9,222 bases of DNA from CAYSRC01 sp964446385 (lineage in GTDB: Bacteria > Bacillota > Clostridia > Oscillospirales > Ruminococcaceae), in NCBI GenBank assembly GCA_964446385.1, contig CAYUOH010000023.1, forward strand, positions 1-9,222, given 5' to 3'. Under the pieces are notes generated by a model, which saw only the letters and a list, made by a program, of their open reading frames with translations, was not told the origin of the DNA and did no database searches. Position 1 is the stretch's first letter. Every line of letters begins with the position of its first letter. Positions 1-5,993 of this stretch are shown one piece after another. The translations under genes were made by a program, and so were the position numbers.

Positions 1-4
1 CGGG

Positions 5-52
5 AAAAATAAAAACACCCGTCTCAAAGCTTATTTGCTTTGAGACGGGTGT
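5..52 (-). terminator. Rho-independent terminator of the T-box leader
   Basis: A perfect 16-bp inverted repeat (arms 15-30 and 37-52, loop 31-36) is followed on the minus strand by a U-rich run (positions 14 to 5). It lies 15 bases downstream of the T-box antiterminator sequence, the standard place for the regulated terminator of a T-box leader. Uncharged tRNA binding would favour the antiterminator and allow read-through into the gene beyond the left edge. Confidence 0.93.
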
Positions 53-67
53 AAATTTCTTTGCACT

Positions 68-78
68 CGCGGTACCAC
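68..78 (-). promoter_or_regulatory. T-box antiterminator core sequence
   Basis: The minus strand reads GTGGTACCGCG, the hallmark T-box sequence whose UGGN bulge pairs with the free NCCA end of uncharged tRNA. It occurs once only, although the rest of the leader is present twice. Confidence 0.93.
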
Positions 79-120
79 TCAAATTGCGAATATATATAAT
101 TCGCCACCTCTTCGAAGTCA

Positions 121-480
121 AACAACTTCTATGCTATAACGCAGCAATACGGGAAGCGCCTACTAAGCATTAAGCCTTTTGGACTTCCGGCTCTGAAGGG
201 ATAGGTCAAATAAGGAAGATACATACCGATTCACACCAACATCGGCTCTCTGTAATGTTTCAGCCTAGACCGTCTTCGTCGTAGCCATTAATAAATCGAA
301 GTCTGTTAACCTCTATGCACTAACGTAGCATGCACGGTACATCCTATACACCAAAACGGGTTTCAGACGCACTGCTCCAAAGGGAGAGGACATAGTTTCC
401 ACATACCGATTTGCACCAATCATCGGCTCTCTGAAATGCGTTATCACCATGACCATTCTTTTTCAAAGCATTTACTGTTT
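121..480 (-). repeat. Tandem duplication of the T-box Stem I-III module (two units of about 180 bases)
   Basis: The sequence acataccgat begins at 221 and again at 401, exactly 180 bases apart, and both are followed by near-identical Stem I apical sequences. The Stem III region and its flank, ending in ACTTCGA on the minus strand, also recur at a spacing of about 183 to 184 bases. The lower Stem I and linker sequences have diverged, so the duplication is not recent. Confidence 0.85.
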
Positions 481-496
481 TAAATTGTTGAATTAA

Positions 497-525
497 TTTT
501 TATCACATAGAAACATAAATGTCAA
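497..525 (-). promoter_or_regulatory. Promoter of the T-box leader transcript
   Basis: On the minus strand a perfect TTGACA (525-520) is followed after 17 bases by TAAAAA (502-497), preceded by TGA, which fits an extended -10. Transcription would start near 490, giving a leader of roughly 490 nt before the left edge. This is a pattern match only. Confidence 0.75.
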
Positions 526-553
526 GGATTATTTTTTGAATTTACAAATATTT

Positions 554-593
554 ACGCCCACCGGAGATAGTTGCTCCGATGGGCGTTTTTTTT
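554..593. terminator. Terminator-like hairpin downstream of the helicase gene
   Basis: Arms 555-566 and 574-585 pair over 12 positions with one C-A mismatch, and the loop is 567-573. The helicase gene ends 30 bases away on the minus strand, so this should be its terminator. However, the clean run of eight T follows the hairpin on the plus strand (586-593), while the minus strand continues with a weaker mix of T and A. It may work in both directions. Confidence 0.7.
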
Positions 594-623
594 ATGTGAC
601 TTATTTATCCTTTAGCCACCCCG

Positions 624-1871
624 TCAATGAGCACGACGATTCTGAGGATGGCCTCCATTATATGTGCGTTTTGCTGTTCGGTGAACGTCAGTTGTTTTAG
701 GTGTGTTGCCGGGCGAAGGGGCCATGTTGGCTACGGTCCAGGCACACTCCTTTTCGGGAATGGGTTTACCAATCAGTTTTTCAATATCACGTAAGTTGCC
801 CAGCTCCTCGCTGCAACAAAAACTGATAGCTGCACCAACTGCGCCGGCACGACCGGTACGACCTATACGGTGGATATATGTTTCCGCTTCTTCGGAAATA
901 TTGTAATTGATCACGAAAGGAAGCTCGACTATGTCAATTCCGCGTGCCGCAATGTCTGTTGCTACTAAAACGGCGATTTTCCCGGTTTTAAAGGCGTTGA
1001 GCGCACTTTGGCGTGCCATTTGACTTTTATTTCCATGGATCGCCATTGCTTTGATTTTGTGTTTTTCCAAGTAACGTGCCACATTGTCGGCACCATGCTT
1101 AGTTCGGGTAAACACCAATGCTGATGTTACACCCTGGTTGTAGAGCAAATCTAAAAGCAGATCATTCTTGTTAGCCTTGTCCACGAAATATACACACTGA
1201 TCGATGAGGTCAACGGTGCTGGTGGGAGGGTCAATTTTAACCGTTTTGGGATTCTTAAGCAGCCCCATAGCGAGATTCTCCACCTCGGTGGGCATGGTTG
1301 CCGAGAAAAATAGGGTCTGTTTCTTTTGAGGAAGCATAGCGATGATACGCTTGACATCATGGATGAATCCCATATCAAGCATACGGTCTGCCTCGTCCAG
1401 AACGAAAATCTCAATTGAGTTGAGGTTGATGAAACCCTGATTGATGAGGTCACATAAACGTCCCGGTGTAGCAACCAGAATGTCTATGCCACCTTCCAGT
1501 ATCTTAACCTGCCCGGCCTGATTCACTCCGCCAAAAATGACAGCTGAACGCAAGGATAGTCTACTGCCGTAATGCTGCAAATTCTCATATGTCTGCATGG
1601 CAAGTTCGCGGGTTGGAGCAAGAATGAGCGAACGAATTGGGCGACGTACACGGGAGGATTGTTTCGCATTGGTACTGTTGTTAAGAAGCTGTAAAATGGG
1701 CAGACCAAATGCCGCTGTTTTTCCTGTACCGGTCTGCGCGCAACCAAGTACATCATTACCGGCCAGCACCAACGGAATAGTGGCTTTTTGAATGGGAGTC
1801 GGAGTTTCGTAACCCGCTGCACGGACAGCATCCTGCAGGGGGGAGATAAGATTCATTTCACTAAATAGCAT
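624..1871 (-). CDS. DEAD-box ATP-dependent RNA helicase, RhlE-like
   Basis: This 415-residue protein is an ATP-dependent RNA helicase that remodels RNA duplexes, probably during ribosome assembly or cold adaptation. All core motifs are in order: Q motif with PTPIQ at 24-28, motif I AQTGTGKT at 45-52, PTRELA at 86-91, TPGR at 135-138, DEAD at 159-162, SAT at 190-192, ARGID at 309-313 and HRIGRTGRAG at 334-343. The tail after about residue 380 is short, polar and basic, and no separate RNA-binding domain is seen, which fits the RhlE group better than CsdA or DbpA. The ATG is preceded by AGGA seven bases upstream. A promoter at 1989-1961 gives an untranslated leader of roughly 80 bases. The gene seems to be transcribed alone. 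The family call is firm; the exact subfamily and RNA target are not. Confidence 0.96.
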   Translation of the reverse strand: MLFSEMNLISPLQDAVRAAGYETPTPIQKATIPLVLAGNDVLGCAQTGTGKTAAFGLPILQLLNNSTNAKQSSRVRRPIRSLILAPTRELAMQTYENLQHYGSRLSLRSAVIFGGVNQAGQVKILEGGIDILVATPGRLCDLINQGFINLNSIEIFVLDEADRMLDMGFIHDVKRIIAMLPQKKQTLFFSATMPTEVENLAMGLLKNPKTVKIDPPTSTVDLIDQCVYFVDKANKNDLLLDLLYNQGVTSALVFTRTKHGADNVARYLEKHKIKAMAIHGNKSQMARQSALNAFKTGKIAVLVATDIAARGIDIVELPFVINYNISEEAETYIHRIGRTGRAGAVGAAISFCCSEELGNLRDIEKLIGKPIPEKECAWTVANMAPSPGNTPKTTDVHRTAKRTYNGGHPQNRRAH

Positions 1872-1960
1872 TAAATGTTCCTGTTCATATTTATTTGTTT
1901 TGTGTAATTGATCTGTCTAAGGCGTAGTACGCGAATGGATATGCAAAGACACAAGTATTA

Positions 1961-1989
1961 ATTATATAACAATCCTAATACAATTACAA
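1961..1989 (-). promoter_or_regulatory. Promoter of the helicase gene
   Basis: On the minus strand TTGTAA (1989-1984) and a perfect TATAAT (1966-1961) are separated by exactly 17 bases. The expected start is near 1954, leaving a leader of about 83 bases. Pattern match only. Confidence 0.65.
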
Positions 1990-2182
1990 CACTGGAATTC
2001 ATAACTCATTGATAAACCATAATCCGGGCCCTCACAGAGCACAATGCAGAGGAATTTCAAAAAAGACTTCGATACAGCAGAAAGCCTGATATTACGGGAC
2101 TTTTCAGCGCTATAACAAATTCTTTGGTATGTAGTCGGTGTTAAATTTATATGATATATCGATACAAAGATAAAACGGCTTC
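1990..2182. other. Intergenic stretch with an unrecognised coding-like frame
   Basis: No complete gene is visible. On the plus strand, 2016-2144 stays open for 42 codons up to a TAA, with a plausible amino acid mix (for example EEFQKRLRYSRKPDITGLFS), but it has no start codon or ribosome binding site. The minus strand is also open for 28 codons here, so the open frame could be chance. I do not recognise a family on either strand. Confidence 0.25.
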
Positions 2183-2470
2183 TTAATATTCGGCCTTGTC
2201 CCGTCCGTTTCTTTTTGCCAAATATAGTTTCTTATCAGCAAATTTCAACTTTATATAAGTTTTGTTGTCGTTATATGCCTTCATAGAGATGCAGTTGTCA
2301 CATATCTAATTTTTACCCCAAAAATCATAACAGTGTAAATCTTTAATATTTACACTTCCGCCTTGATAGTCAACAGCTCTCTTTTGCATAGGATCGACAA
2401 TTCTCGTAATATCGTAAATTTTATTTAATATCTCTCCTATGCTCAGATATGTAAAAATATTATCCTCCAT
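2183..2470 (-). pseudogene. Remnant of a sensor-GGDEF diguanylate cyclase gene
   Basis: An ATG at 2470, with AAGGA six bases upstream, opens a 96-codon frame that still reads as two ends of one protein. Codons 1-75 resemble the N-terminal sensory domain found on clostridial diguanylate cyclases (TRIVDP at 22-27, ICDNCISMKAYND at 56-68). Codons 77-95 (FADKKLYLAKRNGRDKAEY) are the typical last helix of a GGDEF domain. Codon 55 is TAG (2308-2306), where I would expect GAG (Glu). The middle of the gene, including the whole GG(D/E)EF active site, is missing, and the two ends meet in frame near codon 76. The gene therefore carries both an internal deletion and a nonsense mutation and cannot make cyclic di-GMP. 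It lies downstream of another broken cyclic-di-GMP gene. Confidence 0.82.
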
Positions 2471-2518
2471 ATCCGTTCCTTCCGTTTTTTGATGCTGATG
2501 ACATCCGGTGATGCTTAA

Positions 2519-3037
2519 TTATTTTCCCTGCCTGAGCAGCTCAATTGCGGCTTCTTCATCAAGTGGTTGGCTGATGATATATCCCTGTATTTTATCGCAT
2601 CCGTTCGTCTGCAAATACAGTCTTTGCTCTTCGTGTTCCACTCCCTCGGCTATGACACTGTGCCCGCGCTTATGCGCCATGTTTATGATATCTCCGGTTA
2701 TTGCCTGGTCATTTGAGATTTCCATTAGCTTATCAATGAAGTATTTATCAATTTTCAGGCAGTCAACTTTCAACTCACGCTCTCTTGCCAGTGACGAATA
2801 ACCTGTTCCGAAATCATCGATAGATATACTTAATCCGTGATCCCGAAGCTCGTCCAATACTCTGTTTATTTCATTCAAATCCGAAGCAAATATCGACTCG
2901 GTAAGTTCTATATCGATATTGTAAGGAGCAATCAGCAGCTCATCCATCAAATCAAAAAGCTGTTTTGCAAAGTCGTCTTTCAACAGCTGAAAGGTGGTAA
3001 TACGGTTCAGAAAAGAGAAACTGTTCCTCTCTTTCAT
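2519..3037 (-). pseudogene. C-terminal half of an EAL phosphodiesterase domain (3' part of a deletion-fused gene)
   Basis: This frame holds the second half of an EAL domain, which hydrolyses cyclic di-GMP. Visible motifs are ELTES at 44-48, DDFGTGYS at 74-81, KID at 95-97, EGVE at 131-134 and QGYIISQPL at 151-159, ending at a natural C-terminus. The EAL signature itself and the first part of the barrel are absent. Recognisable EAL sequence begins only at about TTFQLL (residue 14). The first dozen residues are the out-of-frame reading of the upstream sensor gene, and the ATG at 3037 has no ribosome binding site. I read this as the 3' piece of one large sensor-GGDEF-EAL gene whose middle was deleted, with the junction near 2990-3008. 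It should be inactive. Confidence 0.85.
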
Positions 3038-3509
3038 CTGTCACAGTAATCGCAGGTAATAGATCAAGATTTCCTGCCGCTACCATTTCATAGGCTTCGG
3101 GCCAGGCAATGTTTTTTGCATATTCAAATTGCATACCTGTCTTTTCACTGATCAAAGATAAATAATCAGGTGCTATTCCCTTATATTCACCATTTTCATC
3201 AAGAAACTCAAATGGTACAAATTCAGGATCAATTCCAACTTTAATCACCGGATGCTGTTGCATAAATGCAAGCTCATCCTCTGTCCAACTGATGTTGTTA
3301 TCAGCGAAGCATGGTGTTGCTATAGTTGCTAAAATGATTATTACAAAAAAAATCGAACTAGCAACAATATGTGTGCTTTTTAAAGCGATGATTGGAAAAT
3401 GCCTTTTCCTAAGTCCTTTTTCTTTCTGTAAAAATCCACCATAACCACACCTCTTTGAAATGAACCGTAGTTTGATGTCTTCGTCTGTAATTTGTTTTTT
3501 ACCAATCAC
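2952..3509 (-). pseudogene. N-terminal solute-binding sensor part of the same deletion-fused gene
   Basis: This frame encodes a hydrophobic signal or membrane segment (about 47-69, ending in CFADN) followed by half of a periplasmic SBP_bac_3-type sensor domain (about 85-175, with VIKVGIDPEFVPFEFLDENG and later TVTDEREEQFLFSEPYY). The similarity then stops and the frame runs out after some ten unrelated residues, because the DNA has switched to EAL sequence in another frame. The GTG at 3509 overlaps the end of the XRE gene by four bases. A better ribosome binding site (AGAGGT, six bases before an ATG at 3442) sits in a different frame that runs only 20 codons, so a second frameshift near the 5' end is possible. 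The intact gene probably encoded a membrane receptor controlling cyclic-di-GMP turnover. Confidence 0.8.
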
Positions 3510-3730
3510 GATCTATCGCGTTCTTCTTTATCTGTAATATAGTCAGCGATGTCACCGTAGTTCACATCCAATACCTTACATATCTTGTCCAGCACATTGA
3601 GCATAACCGGCTCGTCACGGCGCAGCTTTGTCATCGTGTTTGGGGACACACCTGAGGCTTTTCGCAAATCAGCCTTGCTCATTTTCTTGTCTACAAGCAG
3701 TTTCCATAACTTGTTATATGAGGTAGCCAT
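3506..3730 (-). CDS. Small XRE/Cro-CI family transcriptional regulator (HTH_26 type)
   Basis: This 74-residue protein is almost entirely one helix-turn-helix domain. Helix 2 and the turn are at about MSKADLRKASGVS (17-29) and the recognition helix follows at SPNTMTKLRRD (29-39). The end of the domain reads LDKICKVLDVNYGDIADYI (47-65), typical of short Cro/CI-like proteins of Firmicutes. It should bind DNA as a dimer; the target is unknown. The start is well supported: GGGAGG lies six bases before the ATG. The gene looks intact, although its downstream neighbour, overlapping by four bases, is broken. No ligand-binding or protease domain is present. An AT-rich palindrome at 3947-3964 is one possible operator, but nothing links them beyond proximity. 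Confidence 0.88.
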   Translation of the reverse strand: MATSYNKLWKLLVDKKMSKADLRKASGVSPNTMTKLRRDEPVMLNVLDKICKVLDVNYGDIADYITDKEERDRS

Positions 3731-4120
3731 AATACGCCTCCCGCCTTAATATATAATAACCTAAACCATAATTACATAATAGTACAGAGCATCCCAAAAT
3801 GCAATACTGTTTCGCACATTATAAGAACGTATCATGATTGTGCCTTAAACTTTCTGATACATCTCTCAAAACGACTTGTTATTTTGTGCGTTCAGAGCGA
3901 ATATACACATATTTATAATTTTGTTTTTTGCTTTTTGCGTTATTGTATTAATAATGTTATTAATATCGATTATATAATAAAGATGAGGCAGCTATATGCA
4001 TAAAACTAAACTGTAACTATAATCGAAGGACTGTGACCAAGCTATTGAACTTTACAAAAAGGCATTTGATGCGAGTGTTGATCAATAAACTTAATCTCTT
4101 AATTGTGATTCAATTTTCTC
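3731..4120. other. AT-rich intergenic region with an 18-base palindrome
   Basis: This 390-base gap separates the end of rsgA from the start of the XRE gene. Besides the VOC fragment at 4023-4088 it holds an AT-rich inverted repeat (arms ATTAATAA at 3947-3954 and TTATTAAT at 3957-3964, two-base centre) that could be an operator or chance in AT-rich DNA. The promoter of the XRE gene should lie around 3740-3800, but I see no convincing -35/-10 pair. No clear terminator follows rsgA. Confidence 0.4.
4023..4088 (+). pseudogene. Fragment of a PhnB-like VOC (glyoxalase fold) gene
   Basis: The only plus-strand coding signal I trust weakly: 21 codons (SKDCDQAIELYKKAFDASVD) ending at TAA. The core matches the start of PhnB-like VOC proteins, which typically read like 'NCEEAIEFYKKAFGAEV' a few residues after the initiator. 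A stop codon (4020-4022) sits directly upstream in frame and the rest of the domain is absent, so this is a short relic. It is brief enough that the match could mislead. Confidence 0.45.
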
Positions 4121-5161
4121 CTATTTATTGCGATTAGATTTATTGATTTTAGAAATTTCCTTAAACTTCTTTTCCTTTGCTGCGAAATAGCTCTGCGCAT
4201 CCTCAACGTATGCATTTTCTGTTCGCAGCTTTTGGTAAGACTTCCAACGCTCAGGCAAAAGGGTTCCATTTGCCAACGCCGCATTTACGGCACACCCCGG
4301 CTCATTGGTATGGGTACAGTTATTAAATCGGCAAGCACCGGCCAAATGTTCAACATCCGAAAAGGCTTTTTCCAAACCTTCGCCGGGATTCCACATTCCA
4401 AGCTCCCTCATTCCTGGGGTGTCAATTACCATGGCGCCGCACGGTAATGTTAAAAGCTCCCTGTGGGTGGTGGTGTGGTGGCCTTTGTCATCATTTCGCA
4501 GCCCATCAGTTTCCAGACGATCTTCTCCCAGCAAGCGATTTATCAGGGTGGATTTTCCCACGCCGGAAGATCCAAAAAAGCCAACTGTTTTTCCAATCGT
4601 CAGAAAGGGTAGAATCTGTCCATAACCGTCCTGCTCCATAGCGGAGGTTACAACCAAATCCGCACCCAACGAAATTGACTGCACACTCGCGCGCTTTTCA
4701 TCCAAATCTTGGCACAAATCTGCTTTCGTCAACACCACCACAGGTTCTGCCCCGCTTTCCCATGCGATGGTTAAATACCGTTCCAATCGCCGTAGATTAA
4801 AATCATTATTGAGCGACATACAGATAAACACGGTATCAATATTTGCAGCAATAACCTGCTCGGTTTTCCCCGTTCCCGCGGCGCTGCGCAGGAAAACGCT
4901 CTTTCGGGGCAAAACAAGATGAATAACAGAGCTTCCGGACTCATTCCAGTCTGCCATTACATAATCTCCAACAGCTGGATAGTCGGATGGCGTTATGGCA
5001 TTATACTGAAACTTGCCGGATACAACAGCCTGTTGTTCACCCATAATGCAGGCAAGCCGGTATTGCCCCTTTTCCTGCAGCACCACGCGGCAGAGTATCC
5101 ACTGAGGATATTGCGCGGCCAATGCCACAAATTCCGGTAAAAATTGCTGTTCCATTATCAT
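4121..5161 (-). CDS. rsgA: Ribosome small subunit-dependent GTPase A (RsgA/YjeQ family)
   Basis: A circularly permuted GTPase of the RsgA family, which acts in late maturation of the 30S ribosomal subunit. Numbering from an upstream in-frame ATG at 5191, motifs run in permuted order: G4 TKAD at 155-158, G5 TSA at 182-184, G1 GSSGVGKST at 207-215, G2 region KGHHTTTHR at 236-244 and G3 DTPG at 257-260. An N-terminal OB-like domain precedes them, and a zinc site follows (C287, C292, H294, C300). The phrase MSLNNDFNLRRLERYL (125-140) marks a Firmicutes subgroup that often occurs as a second copy beside canonical RsgA, so it may be a paralogue with a special role. I prefer the start at 5161 (346 residues; alternative 5155), because the ATG at 5191 lies inside the promoter inverted repeat, within a few bases of the predicted transcript start. 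No strong ribosome binding site is seen. Confidence 0.93.
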   Translation of the reverse strand: MIMEQQFLPEFVALAAQYPQWILCRVVLQEKGQYRLACIMGEQQAVVSGKFQYNAITPSDYPAVGDYVMADWNESGSSVIHLVLPRKSVFLRSAAGTGKTEQVIAANIDTVFICMSLNNDFNLRRLERYLTIAWESGAEPVVVLTKADLCQDLDEKRASVQSISLGADLVVTSAMEQDGYGQILPFLTIGKTVGFFGSSGVGKSTLINRLLGEDRLETDGLRNDDKGHHTTTHRELLTLPCGAMVIDTPGMRELGMWNPGEGLEKAFSDVEHLAGACRFNNCTHTNEPGCAVNAALANGTLLPERWKSYQKLRTENAYVEDAQSYFAAKEKKFKEISKINKSNRNK

Positions 5162-5184
5162 TTTTCTCTTTTCATATAGATAGC

Positions 5185-5231
5185 AAACCATCGTTCACCT
5201 AAACTTTAGTGAACGATGGTTTACCTGTCAA
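5185..5231 (-). promoter_or_regulatory. Promoter of rsgA overlapped by a long inverted-repeat operator
   Basis: On the minus strand a perfect TTGACA (5231-5226) is followed after exactly 17 bases by TAAAGT (5208-5203). A perfect 14-bp inverted repeat (arms 5185-5198 and 5209-5222, half-site GTGAACGATGGTTT) brackets the -10: one arm fills most of the -35/-10 spacer and the other covers the expected start site. This is the layout of a repressor operator. Neither strand shows a T run after the repeat, so a terminator is less likely, although it lies just past the stop codon of the upstream gene. The TGA stop of that gene is part of the -35. The regulator is not identified. Confidence 0.68.
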
Positions 5232-5878
5232 GATATATATGAGTTTTCGTCCGTTCCCAACTTAAAATAAACAAACCCTCCGCCAAGCGTAGTGGTCTTA
5301 TACCATAAACAGAGGTTGATTTTCTTTTTACTTCCCTCATCTAATATGTACATGAATGCGCTACTCTCATCCTCCTCGTACTCGAGCGAAATTATAGTGA
5401 CCCAATGCCAGCTATCAATATTTTTCTCTTCTCCATTATTTAAGTTCAGGAATGCTATTGGAACATCTTGTGACAACGCTCTGTCTAAAAACTTCAATAC
5501 TTCTGATAGCCGGGGACGAGCCGACCGAGCTCTGGGTAAATTAAGAACTTCATATTTTATGTCCGTTCCCTTTGACTTTGCATAAGCGAGAACGGAATTG
5601 TAAAACATCTTGGTTGTTGGTATGCCTTTTATTGATGGAGTAACATATTTCCAAACATCTTGCATGAGAGACAAAAATGTATCTCTGTTGATGTAATTTC
5701 CATTCGGTTTGATAATACCTGAATAAAAGAATAAATTACATGCGACTACCGGACCGCATCCCGAGAGTTGTTGCCATTTTTCCGGATACCATTTCTGATC
5801 TCCGCCGAAATGTGTTCTATAATCACATTCATCTATTATTTTGAATATATCCGGATTTGATATTGACTTAGTAATCAT
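5228..5878 (-). CDS. Uncharacterised C39-like (papain-fold) cysteine peptidase-like protein
   Basis: This 216-residue protein has no signal peptide or membrane segment that I can see. Residues fit a C39-like or papain-like catalytic set: Q36/Q37 and C41 in WQQLSGCGPVVACNL (35-49), H158 in DSWHWVTIISL (155-165) and D180 in YILDEG (177-182). The order Gln-Cys, His, Asp and the SGCGP context match this fold, in which Gln forms the oxyanion hole. The substrate is unknown. I choose the ATG at 5878 because GAGGTGG lies eight bases upstream; the in-frame GTG at 5890 falls inside that ribosome binding site. The gene sits between the arsenite pump gene and rsgA without obvious functional link. The upstream gap has a TATAAT at 5970-5965 on the minus strand but no good -35. 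Fold assignment moderate; peptidase activity is inference. Confidence 0.75.
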   Translation of the reverse strand: MITKSISNPDIFKIIDECDYRTHFGGDQKWYPEKWQQLSGCGPVVACNLFFYSGIIKPNGNYINRDTFLSLMQDVWKYVTPSIKGIPTTKMFYNSVLAYAKSKGTDIKYEVLNLPRARSARPRLSEVLKFLDRALSQDVPIAFLNLNNGEEKNIDSWHWVTIISLEYEEDESSAFMYILDEGSKKKINLCLWYKTTTLGGGFVYFKLGTDENSYIS

Positions 5879-5993
5879 AAGTCTCACCACCTCGTTTGTG
5901 GATAAGTCTATTTGTTAATCACATTAAGGACTTTATAGGGAAAGTCTCAATGAGATTAATTCATATTATAGAACAGCTCCAAAAGAAATATTG

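Larger units (their letters stand above)
53..490 (-). promoter_or_regulatory. T-box riboswitch leader with two tandem Stem I-III modules
   Basis: This is a tRNA-sensing leader on the minus strand. Two copies of the conserved Stem I apical region are visible: AGAGAGCCGATG followed by a TTGGTG-type loop and the closing ATCGGTATG (positions 432-402 and 251-222). Each copy is followed by a Stem III-like hairpin with tgct/agca or atgc/gcat arms (about 333-311 and 148-127). Only the downstream copy continues into a T-box antiterminator (78-68) and terminator (52-15). The antiterminator bulge reads UGGU, which would pair with an ACCA 3' end, so a tRNA with discriminator base A is expected. The specifier codon is not certain: by position after a GAA in the Stem I 3' strand it would be ACC (Thr) at 361-359 in the upstream copy and GTC (Val) at 184-182 in the downstream copy, but the lower-stem alignment is ambiguous. 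The regulated gene lies off the left edge. Confidence 0.88.

Noticed and set aside
327..342. A second T-box antiterminator, reading GTACCGTGC on the minus strand
   Set aside because: It lacks the TGGNACCGCG core and aligns with the linker before Stem III of the other module, not with the true antiterminator at 68-78.
703..906. A 67-codon plus-strand open frame opposite the helicase gene
   Set aside because: It lies inside the well-supported helicase gene, has no family resemblance and no independent signals.
1151..1474. A 107-codon minus-strand frame within the helicase gene
   Set aside because: It is an out-of-frame reading of the conserved DEAD and SAT region, which belongs to the helicase frame.
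2332..2356. A hairpin with 9-bp arms (AGTGTAAAT) as a terminator
   Set aside because: No T run follows on either strand and it lies within the broken diguanylate cyclase reading frame.
4305..4625. A 106-codon plus-strand open frame
   Set aside because: It is antisense to the GTPase core of rsgA and has no independent support.
5185..5222. The inverted repeat as a terminator of the C39-like gene
   Set aside because: Position fits, but there is no T run on the minus strand and the repeat is registered on a consensus promoter, so the operator reading is preferred.
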